A stretch of DNA of 64,000 bases from Thermodesulfobacteriota bacterium (GTDB lineage Bacteria > Desulfobacterota > DSM-4660 > Desulfatiglandales > Desulfatiglandaceae). Every line of letters starts with the position of its first letter. Position 1 is the stretch's first letter. Position numbers and translations under genes: made by a program. Below, in pieces: positions 48,000 to 55,563 of this stretch. Location of the stretch: contig JANQDY010000233.1 of the NCBI GenBank assembly GCA_028278625.1, forward strand, positions 1 through 64,000, in the 5' to 3' direction. The notes below the pieces were generated by a model, which had not been told where the DNA came from, did no database searches, and saw only the letters and a list, made by a program, of their open reading frames with translations.

Positions 48000-48742
48000 G
48001 TCTATTGGAGTTTAAGAACGTTACCAAAGATTATGGTGGGCTAAGGGCCATAGATGATGTCTCATTCAATGTTAATGAGGGGGAAGTGATCGGCATCATT
48101 GGTCCCAATGGTGCCGGCAAGACCACCCTTTTCAATTTGGCCAGCGGATTCACGACCATATCCGACGGGGAAGTTCTTTATAACGGCGTTCGGATCAACC
48201 GAAAAAAGCCGCATGTGATATGCAGACTCGGTTTGTGCCGTACGTTCCAAATCGTTCGGCCATTCGGTGATATGACCGTGTTCGAAAATGTCATGGTGGG
48301 AGCCTTCCTGAAATCTCCTGATAGAAAGAAGGTCAGCCATGAAGTCAAAGAGATACTGGATTTTCTTCAGCTGGAACACCTGAGTCATCAACTGGCCAAA
48401 AACCTTACCATCGCGGATCGCAAACGACTGGAAGTGGCCAAGGCCTTGGCCACAGGCCCCAAACTGCTGTTACTGGATGAAGTTATGGCGGGACTCACCC
48501 TGGTGGAAACCGATGAGATGGTGAGTACGGTACAGAAGCTGCGCGGCCAGGGCATCGCCATCATGGTGATCGAGCATATCATGCAGGCGATTATGAAGGT
48601 ATCCGAACGTATCGTGGTCATCCATAACGGGTGCAAGATCGCCGAAGGAAAACCCAGGTCCATTGCCAATGATCCCAATGTTATAAGGGCTTACCTTGGT
48701 GAGGAGTATCGTGAGCCTGTACACGATCCGCAAAACGGGTAG
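47996..48742 (+). CDS. livG: LIV-type ATPase LivG of the island
   Basis: 248 aa. Walker A GPNGAGKTT, LivG-type signature LTIADRKRLEVAKAL, Walker B LLLLDEVMAGL. ATGA overlap with the livM stop. The C-terminus (NVIRAYLGEEY) is the usual LivG end. Confidence 0.93.
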   Translation: MSLLEFKNVTKDYGGLRAIDDVSFNVNEGEVIGIIGPNGAGKTTLFNLASGFTTISDGEVLYNGVRINRKKPHVICRLGLCRTFQIVRPFGDMTVFENVMVGAFLKSPDRKKVSHEVKEILDFLQLEHLSHQLAKNLTIADRKRLEVAKALATGPKLLLLDEVMAGLTLVETDEMVSTVQKLRGQGIAIMVIEHIMQAIMKVSERIVVIHNGCKIAEGKPRSIANDPNVIRAYLGEEYREPVHDPQNG

Positions 48743-48794
48743 TAGAGCCGTTGATTTGGTCGCACCAATGCGCAAAGGGAGGGCGAAAAACGAA

Positions 48795-49505
48795 ATGGCT
48801 CTGTTGAAGGTTGATCGTATTAACGTGAGTTACGGGGATATACATATTCTGCGTGATCTCTCAATCACGGTTGAAGAGGGCGAAACCGTAAGCATCGTGG
48901 GCGGTAACGGCACCGGCAAAAGCACTCTTTTAAAGGCCCTCAGCGGCCTTTTGCGTCCCAGCAGCGGCCAAATACTATTCCAAGAACAGGATATCACCAG
49001 TCTCGAACCCCATGAAATCGCCGCACTCGGGATCGCCCAGGTTATGGAGGGAAGACGGCTTTTTCCACACATGACCGTGAAGGATAACCTGCTGCTCGGT
49101 GCATACCTGATCAGGAATGTCAAACAAACTCAAGAGAACCTGGAGAGGGTCTATGGGCTATTCCCGATCCTAAAAAAACGCAGCCTTCAACTGGCCCGAT
49201 CATTTAGCGGAGGGGAGCAACAAATGCTGGCCATCGGAAGGGCACTAATGTTGAGCCCGAAGCTTCTGATGCTCGATGAGCCCTCATGGGGAATCGCCCC
49301 GATCTTGGTGAAAACCATCTTTGACGCCCTTGAAGGAATTAACCGGGAGGGAGCCACCCTCTTACTTGTGGAACAGGATGTCAAGAAATCCCTGACATTT
49401 GCCAAGCGCGGATACGTGATCGAGCACGGCAAGGTGGTTATGGAGGGACGGAGCCGAGAACTCCTTGCAGATCCCCACCTGAAAAAGGCCTACTTGGGGA
49501 TGTGA
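48795..49505 (+). CDS. livF: LIV-type ATPase LivF of the island
   Basis: 236 aa. Walker A GGNGTGKST, signature SFSGGEQQML, Walker B LLMLDEPSWGIAP. ATG 48795 is chosen because GGGAGGG lies upstream and the fold starts there; a longer frame from 48696 would overlap livG. Confidence 0.92.
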   Translation: MALLKVDRINVSYGDIHILRDLSITVEEGETVSIVGGNGTGKSTLLKALSGLLRPSSGQILFQEQDITSLEPHEIAALGIAQVMEGRRLFPHMTVKDNLLLGAYLIRNVKQTQENLERVYGLFPILKKRSLQLARSFSGGEQQMLAIGRALMLSPKLLMLDEPSWGIAPILVKTIFDALEGINREGATLLLVEQDVKKSLTFAKRGYVIEHGKVVMEGRSRELLADPHLKKAYLGM

Positions 49506-49547
49506 GGAGAAGATACCCGTTCACCATAAAGAGAGGAAAACCAGAAA

Positions 49548-51071
49548 ATGATGACCTTGGGTGAGTTGCTCTATGAAAACACAAAAAAATTTCCTCGAAA
49601 GTTGGCTGTGGCCGATGTGGAGAGGCGCTTCACCTACGCTCAGTTCAACGAGAGGGTAAATTGTTTGGCCAATGCCATGTTGGATCTTGGGATCAGGAAA
49701 GGTGACAAGGTAGCTGTCTATGCCCGTAACAGTATTGAGTATCTGGAAATCTTTTATGCCACGGCAAAGATAGGAGTGGTCCTGGTAACCCTCAACTTTT
49801 GGCTTCGTATGAGTGAACTGGCGGTCCTCTGCAACCATTCGGACGCGACTTTTCTTTTTCTGGACCAAGAGTTCCAAAAAGCCTTTGCCGATGAGAGGTA
49901 CCAATTCCACGGGCTGGCCGAAAACAGCGTCATTATTATCGGCCACCCTCAAGAAGGCAGCTGGCACGCGTACCGTGAACTCATCGACAGATATCCCGGA
50001 AACGAACCGGATATAAAGGTTGATTGGCAGGACCCCTACTGGATGCTTTATACTTCCGGTACCACCGGGAACCCCAAAGGTTTAATCCGTTCCCACGGGC
50101 GAACCGCCCTATGCAGTTGGTATCCAATGATGGAATTTGGCTTTGTCCACGATGACTATTTTATGGCCATATCCCCTTTTTTTCACGGTGTGACCTTTTT
50201 CGTCCTAATGGTCCTTCAGCTGGGTGGTTCCGTGTTTGTCATAAGAGAATTTGACCCGGTCAAGGTACTTGAGACCATCCCCAAGGAAGGTATCACCGCG
50301 AGCTTCATGGTGCCTACCATGTTGGACATGATCCTGGCCAATCCTGTATTGGCAGGCACGGATACCTCCACTTTTCGCATGCTGGTTACCGGCGCGGCAC
50401 CGTTACCGACACTGGTCAAGAACAAAGTCATGGAGATGTTCGGCCCCGTTCTTTATGAATTCTACGCCTCTAGCGAGAGCGGCTATTTGACGGTTATGCA
50501 CCCTCGCGATCAAGATAGAAAAACCCGATCCTGCGGTCAAGCGTGTTTCGGTGCCGCGATAGAAATCCGGGATTCCCGGGGCAACCCTCTGGGCCCGGGC
50601 GAGGTGGGTGAACTGTGGTCAAAATGTGGTGGCCGTTTCGACGAGTATTACAAAGATCCTGAAAGAACCGCCGCAGTACTGAAAGGGGAATGGTTTACGG
50701 CCGGAGATCTGGCGAAGCGGGATGAAGAGAATTTTTTCTACATCGTGGATCGAAAGAAAGACATGATCATAAGCGGGGGGGAAAACATCTATCCCCGCGA
50801 AATTGAGGACGTTATTCGATTCATAGAGGATGTGGAAGACTGTGCGGTCATTGGGGTTTCCGATCCTTTATGGGGTGAAGCCTCCAAAGCATTCGTAGTA
50901 GCGAAGCCCGGTCACTCTTTGACCGCTGACAAGATTATCGCCCATTGCAACAAACACTTGGCAGGATTCAAAAAACCCAAGTTCGTTGTATTTGTCGACG
51001 ATTTGCCGAGGACCGCCTCTGGAAAAGTGATGAAAAAAGAGCTCCGTTCGAGAGAACAGGACAATGATTGA
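49548..51071 (+). CDS. AMP-forming acyl-CoA ligase of the island
   Basis: 507 aa ANL enzyme: phosphate loop YTSGTTGNPKGLIRSHG, YEFYASSESG, GEWFTAGDLAK, hinge DRKKDMIISGGENIYPRE and a C-terminal catalytic Lys in TASGKVMKKEL. It activates the imported acid or a breakdown product to its CoA ester. It follows livF by 42 bases and precedes the M24-fold gene by nine, so it belongs to one operon with them. Confidence 0.93.
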   Translation: MMTLGELLYENTKKFPRKLAVADVERRFTYAQFNERVNCLANAMLDLGIRKGDKVAVYARNSIEYLEIFYATAKIGVVLVTLNFWLRMSELAVLCNHSDATFLFLDQEFQKAFADERYQFHGLAENSVIIIGHPQEGSWHAYRELIDRYPGNEPDIKVDWQDPYWMLYTSGTTGNPKGLIRSHGRTALCSWYPMMEFGFVHDDYFMAISPFFHGVTFFVLMVLQLGGSVFVIREFDPVKVLETIPKEGITASFMVPTMLDMILANPVLAGTDTSTFRMLVTGAAPLPTLVKNKVMEMFGPVLYEFYASSESGYLTVMHPRDQDRKTRSCGQACFGAAIEIRDSRGNPLGPGEVGELWSKCGGRFDEYYKDPERTAAVLKGEWFTAGDLAKRDEENFFYIVDRKKDMIISGGENIYPREIEDVIRFIEDVEDCAVIGVSDPLWGEASKAFVVAKPGHSLTADKIIAHCNKHLAGFKKPKFVVFVDDLPRTASGKVMKKELRSREQDND

Positions 51072-51080
51072 GGAGAAGCG

Positions 51081-52256
51081 ATGTATACGATACACATAGA
51101 TTTCATGAAGAGATTGGCAAAAATGCAGAAAGCGGTTTCCCACAAAGGCCTCACTGCATTGGTGGGCTCACGTCTTAAAACGGTTACCCATGCTTGTGGT
51201 GCTTTTTGTCCCTGGCGTAGCGCGGTCATTATTCCCGCCGAGGGGAAAGGTGATGTGGAACTGGTCTGTCCTTCCATGGACGTCAATCGCCTCAAAGATG
51301 AGGGCTGGCTGGAAAATGTCACTGGTTACGCACGGCTACCATTGATGGAAACGGTCGTCAACAGACTGAAAGAGCTGAATCTTTATGAGGGGAAGATTGG
51401 TTATGAAGACGGTTCTTCCGTCTACCTCCCCGAGGGGAACATTACCCTTCAAGAATACAATACCCTTAGGGCAGGATTGGCCGAGACGAAACTGGTCAAC
51501 GCATATGATATCATAGACGCGCTTGCCATGGTAAAAGAGGATGCCGAGGTACAGCTCATGCGCCAGGCCACGGCCATGGTGGATTACGCCCATGAAGAGG
51601 TGGCGCGCGTACTAAGAGTGGGCATGACCGAAAAACAGATTGCAGGGGTGGCGGAAAAAGCCATGCGCGATGTTGGAAGCGAGTTTGCATGGACTTTCAC
51701 CGGTGGGCAGGAAATCGCCTCTGGGCACCGCACCTGGACCGGGGCATGCACCCCTGCCACCGACAAATTGGTTCAGCGGGGTGAATTTGTTCTTTTAGAC
51801 CTGCATGGAATGTATGGACTGATGTTGGGCGATGTTTCCCACAATGCAGTGATGGGAAAACCTACGCCTGAGCAGTTGAAAGTCATTGAGGGTTACGTAA
51901 AGACCTGTGAAAAAATTTTGGAGGAAATGCAACCGGGCCGGACCTTGGGCCAGGCGGCATCCGCAGTACGTGAGTACGTCCTGTCCAAAGGCTGGGGAGA
52001 CTTTATTAGGGGGTTTGGTCACGGCATCGGGCATGCCGGTCACGAATGGTATCCAACCCTGACTGACATAGCCATTGACCAGGTATCCGAACCCGATTAC
52101 GTGATGGAGCCCAATTACATGCAGATTATAGCGGTTACCGCCAATGTGCCCGGAATAGGTGGCATGCGCCTTGAACGACCGCTGGTGATTACGCCCCATG
52201 GCAATGAACTGCTATCCAAACTGCCCTTCGAACCTTACATTAGAGAAGGTCTTTAG
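51081..52256 (+). CDS. M24 (creatinase/aminopeptidase P fold) hydrolase with an incomplete metal site
   Basis: 391 aa. An N-terminal creatinase-like domain (about 1-155) is followed by the pita-bread domain. Expected M24 ligands: Asp in VLLDLHG and Asp in LGDVSHN are present, His is in GHGIGH and the last Glu is in MRLERP. The Glu of the usual TIEPG-type motif is replaced: the matching stretch reads IAVTANVPGIGG. With four of five ligands it may be a metal-free or altered hydrolase like creatinase or an amide-cleaving member, rather than a peptidase. Its end overlaps the longest frame of the next gene, but the chosen start is 20 bases later. Confidence 0.8.
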   Translation: MYTIHIDFMKRLAKMQKAVSHKGLTALVGSRLKTVTHACGAFCPWRSAVIIPAEGKGDVELVCPSMDVNRLKDEGWLENVTGYARLPLMETVVNRLKELNLYEGKIGYEDGSSVYLPEGNITLQEYNTLRAGLAETKLVNAYDIIDALAMVKEDAEVQLMRQATAMVDYAHEEVARVLRVGMTEKQIAGVAEKAMRDVGSEFAWTFTGGQEIASGHRTWTGACTPATDKLVQRGEFVLLDLHGMYGLMLGDVSHNAVMGKPTPEQLKVIEGYVKTCEKILEEMQPGRTLGQAASAVREYVLSKGWGDFIRGFGHGIGHAGHEWYPTLTDIAIDQVSEPDYVMEPNYMQIIAVTANVPGIGGMRLERPLVITPHGNELLSKLPFEPYIREGL

Positions 52257-52275
52257 GGTTGAAAGGATCGAACGG

Positions 52276-53745
52276 ATGACCTTGAGAAATCCAGAGGAAT
52301 ACAGACAGTCCATAAGAGAAGAACACGCTCGAATCTATTATGAAGGACGGCTTATCGAAGATCCCACCGAACATCCGTTGACGTCTCCCACTTTGAAGAA
52401 TATTGCGGAGACTTACCGTCTTGCCTCGGATGAACCTGAATTGTTTACGGCAGTTTCTCATATAACCGGCAAAACCATCAACCGGTACACCCACATGCCA
52501 CGTTCTTCTAAGGACATGGTCGCCCGCATCAAAATGGACAGGCGAGTCAGCAATCTGACCGGTCTTTCCAACTACCGGAGCACCGGTGCAGACGCCCTTA
52601 TCTGCATGGAGTGCATAACTCATCAAGTGGATCAGGAAAAAGGGACTCCCTATCATGAACGTTACCAGCGCTACTTAAGAGATGTGCAGAAGGAGGATCT
52701 GGTTGTGGGAGGAACGGTTACCGACGCCAAAGGTGACCGAAGCTTGAGGCCCTACCAGCAGCCCAATCCAGATGTGTATTTGCGAGTCGTTGAAGAAACA
52801 AATGAGGGCATCATTGTAAAGGGCGCCAAAATCTGTCAATCTGGTGCGGGGGTTTTTGATGAACTGCTGGTCATGCCAACGCGGGCCATGGGCAAGGAAG
52901 ATGCCGACTATGCAGTCGCTTTTGCAACTCCCAACAAGTCTCCAGGCTTGTTTCATGTTCTTTCCCGACAGCCCGGCAACGCGGCGCGTATGACCGGAGG
53001 CCCCATTGACCACGGAAATCCCTACGCGGGACACGAAACATTGGCGGTATTCGACAATGTTTTCATCCCCTGGGACCGGGTTTTCCTCCTGCGAGAATGG
53101 CAGGTGATGGGGCAGGCGGTAGAGCTTTTTGCTTCTTTTCATCGGGTCTGTTACTCGGGAGCCGTGGTCGGGTATCTCGACTTAGTCATTGGAGCCTCGG
53201 CCCTGATGGCCCGCATGAATGGGGTGTTGGACTCCCCCCACGTCCGCGACAAACTGTCCGAGATGATTGCCCATACGGAGACAATCCATGCTTGCGGCCT
53301 GGCAGCGGCCAATGAAGGGCACCTCAGTTCATCCGGAACCTATGTCATTAATCATCTGTTCGCCAACCTTTGCAAGCTCAATATCACCAAGAGCGTATAT
53401 GACATTTTCCGAATGGCCCACGATATTACGGGTGGTTTAATTGCCTGCAGTCCTTCGCAGAAAGATCTCGAAGATGAAGAGATCGGCCCCTACATACGGC
53501 ATTATTTGACGGGAGCGGAGCCTTTTCAAGCCGAAGACCGAATCAGAGTGGCCAGGCTCATTGAAGCCATCACCATGGGACCTCTATTGGGCGTTGCCAT
53601 GCATGGCAGCGGCTCACCCCAGGCCCAGAAAATCACCATAACGCGTCAAATAGACATGGAAAACCTCATTGATCTGGCGGCTGGTTTGGCAAACATTCGT
53701 GGTAAAGCCCATGAAAAGGAATCAACACCGCCATTCCAAGAATGA
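52276..53745 (+). CDS. HpaB / 4-hydroxybutyryl-CoA dehydratase-family flavoprotein
   Basis: 489 aa, acyl-CoA-dehydrogenase-like flavin fold of the 4-hydroxyphenylacetate 3-hydroxylase family. Recognisable parts are GAKICQSGAG, VFIPWDRVFLL, then FASFHRVCYSGAVVGYLDL and GASALMARMNGV, and AHDITGGLIAC. 4-hydroxybutyryl-CoA dehydratases bind a 4Fe-4S cluster through Cys and His. Here a CxxC pair (LICMECITHQ) and HRVCYSGA are present, but the Cys expected seven residues after His seems to be Ala. An organism without oxygen should not need a monooxygenase, so a dehydratase-like or other radical reaction on the CoA ester is favoured. ATG 52276 chosen. Confidence 0.78.
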   Translation: MTLRNPEEYRQSIREEHARIYYEGRLIEDPTEHPLTSPTLKNIAETYRLASDEPELFTAVSHITGKTINRYTHMPRSSKDMVARIKMDRRVSNLTGLSNYRSTGADALICMECITHQVDQEKGTPYHERYQRYLRDVQKEDLVVGGTVTDAKGDRSLRPYQQPNPDVYLRVVEETNEGIIVKGAKICQSGAGVFDELLVMPTRAMGKEDADYAVAFATPNKSPGLFHVLSRQPGNAARMTGGPIDHGNPYAGHETLAVFDNVFIPWDRVFLLREWQVMGQAVELFASFHRVCYSGAVVGYLDLVIGASALMARMNGVLDSPHVRDKLSEMIAHTETIHACGLAAANEGHLSSSGTYVINHLFANLCKLNITKSVYDIFRMAHDITGGLIACSPSQKDLEDEEIGPYIRHYLTGAEPFQAEDRIRVARLIEAITMGPLLGVAMHGSGSPQAQKITITRQIDMENLIDLAAGLANIRGKAHEKESTPPFQE

Positions 53746-53772
53746 CCATCCAAAATGACGCTATAACAAGCC

Positions 53773-53914
53773 CCTTTGTCATGGAAGGGGGCACTTCCAC
53801 CACATCCACATCTTGAATGGGTTCGCCCGCCGCCACCCGGCCCAGCAGGGGAAACTCAAACCGACGGGTCTTTACGGGGCTGATGATTTCAATGGCGCGC
53901 TTTTATTTTTTTCC
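53773..53914 (-). pseudogene. Decayed duplicate of the lexA 5' half
   Basis: The 142 bases match 43057-43208 inside lexA (codons around VAAGEP) at roughly nine bases in ten, on the same strand, with a nine-base deletion. After a gap, 53931-53954 again matches 43475-43498, upstream of the intact lexA promoter (22 of 24 bases). The N-terminal lexA codons and promoter in between are deleted. It marks the right edge of the inserted island. Confidence 0.8.
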
Positions 53915-54004
53915 TTAAAAACCCAAAACAGCGGGGAAAAGCACTTGCTCAATTCCGCGCCGATCCCATATCATGTATTAAACTTGCCCACACAGAGGAG
54001 CCCC

Positions 54005-54934
54005 TTGAAACGCTACCGGGACTTTAACACCTATTTAAGAGAACAATTCGGCGAACGGGTGCAGCGTATTTCACTGGATGCGGGACTCGGATGCCCCAAT
54101 CGCGATGGCACCGTTTCAACGGGAGGATGTATCTTTTGTGACGGCCGGGGATCGGGTACGGGAGCGCTGACGGAGAACCGAACACCGATCTCCCAGCAAA
54201 TCGAAAAGGCCAAAGGTTTCATCCGCAAACGCTACAACTCCCGGAAATTCATCGCCTATTTTCAGTCTTTTTCAAATACCTATGCCCCGGTTCCCCATTT
54301 GAAACAGCTCTACGACGAGGCCCTCGGCCATTCGGATATGGTCGGCCTTTCCATCGGCACCCGGCCCGACTGCGTCAACAAAGAGATGATTAAAATGATC
54401 AGCGCATACCGGAAAAACCATCTGGTCTGGATGGAATACGGCCTGCAATCGGCCCACGATCAAACCCTTTCGGCCATTAACCGGGGCCATTTTGTGGCCT
54501 GTTTTGAACGGGCCGTTCGACTGAGCCGTGAGTTCGGCCTGAATGTGTGCGCCCATGTCATTTTGGGGCTTCCCGGTGAAAACCGTTCCATGATCCTTGA
54601 AACAGCCCGGTTTTTAGCCGACCTGCCCGTTCAAGGGGTCAAGATTCATTCCCTGTACGTGATTCGCGGCACACCGTTGGCCGAACAATATCAAAGAGGG
54701 GAATACCGCCCTCTTAAAAGGGATGAGTATGCCGGTCTGGTGGTGGACGTTCTGGAGCGCCTTCACCCCGATATGGTCATTCAGCGCCTCACCGGAGATC
54801 CTGGAAAATCGGACCTTCTGGCACCGGACTGGACCCTCCGCAAAATGGAAAATCTGAAATGCATTCAGGATATCCTTGAAAGGAGAGAAACATGGCAGGG
54901 ACGCCTCTACCCAACATCTACTACTGGCCCGTGA
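54005..54934 (+). CDS. Radical SAM protein of the TIGR01212 (YhcC-like) family
   Basis: 309 aa from TTG 54005, preceded by GAGGAG; the family begins KRYxxFNTYLRExFG exactly here, and the longer frame from 53813 reads through the decayed lexA copy. Radical SAM motif: Cys in LGCPNRDG, then GGCIFC. Later landmarks are TRPDCVNKE, YGLQSAHDQT and VIRGTPLAEQY. Function of the family is not established beyond radical SAM chemistry. Its end overlaps the start of the methyltransferase gene by 43 bases. Confidence 0.9.
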   Translation: MKRYRDFNTYLREQFGERVQRISLDAGLGCPNRDGTVSTGGCIFCDGRGSGTGALTENRTPISQQIEKAKGFIRKRYNSRKFIAYFQSFSNTYAPVPHLKQLYDEALGHSDMVGLSIGTRPDCVNKEMIKMISAYRKNHLVWMEYGLQSAHDQTLSAINRGHFVACFERAVRLSREFGLNVCAHVILGLPGENRSMILETARFLADLPVQGVKIHSLYVIRGTPLAEQYQRGEYRPLKRDEYAGLVVDVLERLHPDMVIQRLTGDPGKSDLLAPDWTLRKMENLKCIQDILERRETWQGRLYPTSTTGP

Positions 54935-55416
54935 AACTGGGCCGTCTGTATGTCCACATGGCTTCCACGGACAAGGGAGCCCTTCGGATCGGCATGGCCC
55001 TCAATTCGAAACCAACCGCAAAGGATTTCTTCAAAGAGCGCTATCCGGATGCCCGGCTTTTGGAAAGCCGTGGCATGAATTCCCCCCTCCAGGCGGCCAT
55101 TGAAGCGGCCTTTTGGGGAAGCGCCGTTGGGGAAAATCTGGAGATGGATGTTGCCGTGACCCCCTTTCAATGGTCTGCCATGAAAGCCATCGCCAGAATC
55201 CCTTTTGGGGAAACACGAACCTATCAAGAAGTGGCGGCCATGGTGGGAAACCCCAAAGGGGCACGGGCCGTGGGTCAAGCCATGGGCAGAAATCCCCTTC
55301 CCCTCATCTTTCCGTGACACCGCGTTGTTGCCGCCGGCGGGCTCGGCGGGTTTGGCAGCGGCCTGGATGTAAAAGAGTATCTACTGAAACATGAACAAGA
55401 ACGCGGCGAACCATAA
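54892..55416 (+). CDS. ogt: O6-alkylguanine-DNA methyltransferase with active-site selenocysteine
   Basis: 174 aa when the TGA at 55315-55317 is read as selenocysteine 142. The codons before it encode GARAVGQAMGRNPLPLIFP and those after it HRVVAAGGLGGFGSGLDVK, then EYLLKHE, to a TAA at 55414-55416. In all ordinary family members this site is the catalytic Cys of the PCHRV motif, which takes the alkyl group from O6-alkylguanine. The C-terminal half is intact, which is unlike a random nonsense mutation. A small CCGCC (55331-55335) / GGCGG (55345-55349) hairpin lies 14 bases after the TGA, near the usual bacterial SECIS distance. GGAGAG before the ATG; overlaps the radical SAM gene. Confidence 0.88.
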
Positions 55417-55563
55417 AACCAAAGAATGCTCCGGGATAAACGTCCCCACCACCCACCCGTCACCAAGCTGTTTCCCATTCTATTAGAAGGAAGGCATCAG
55501 GGGACCGGAACCCTTGGCAGCGAGGAGACGACCATCCTGCTGTTGGAACAAAATTGGAAATCC

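Noticed and set aside
52276..53745. Aerobic 4-hydroxyphenylacetate 3-monooxygenase
   Set aside because: The surrounding genes point to a strict anaerobe and no flavin reductase partner (HpaC) is adjacent; a non-oxygenase family member is more likely.
53813..54004. 64-residue N-terminal extension of the radical SAM protein
   Set aside because: These codons are antisense of the decayed lexA copy; the same peptide can be read antisense from the intact lexA at 42863-43276. The family start is at TTG 54005.
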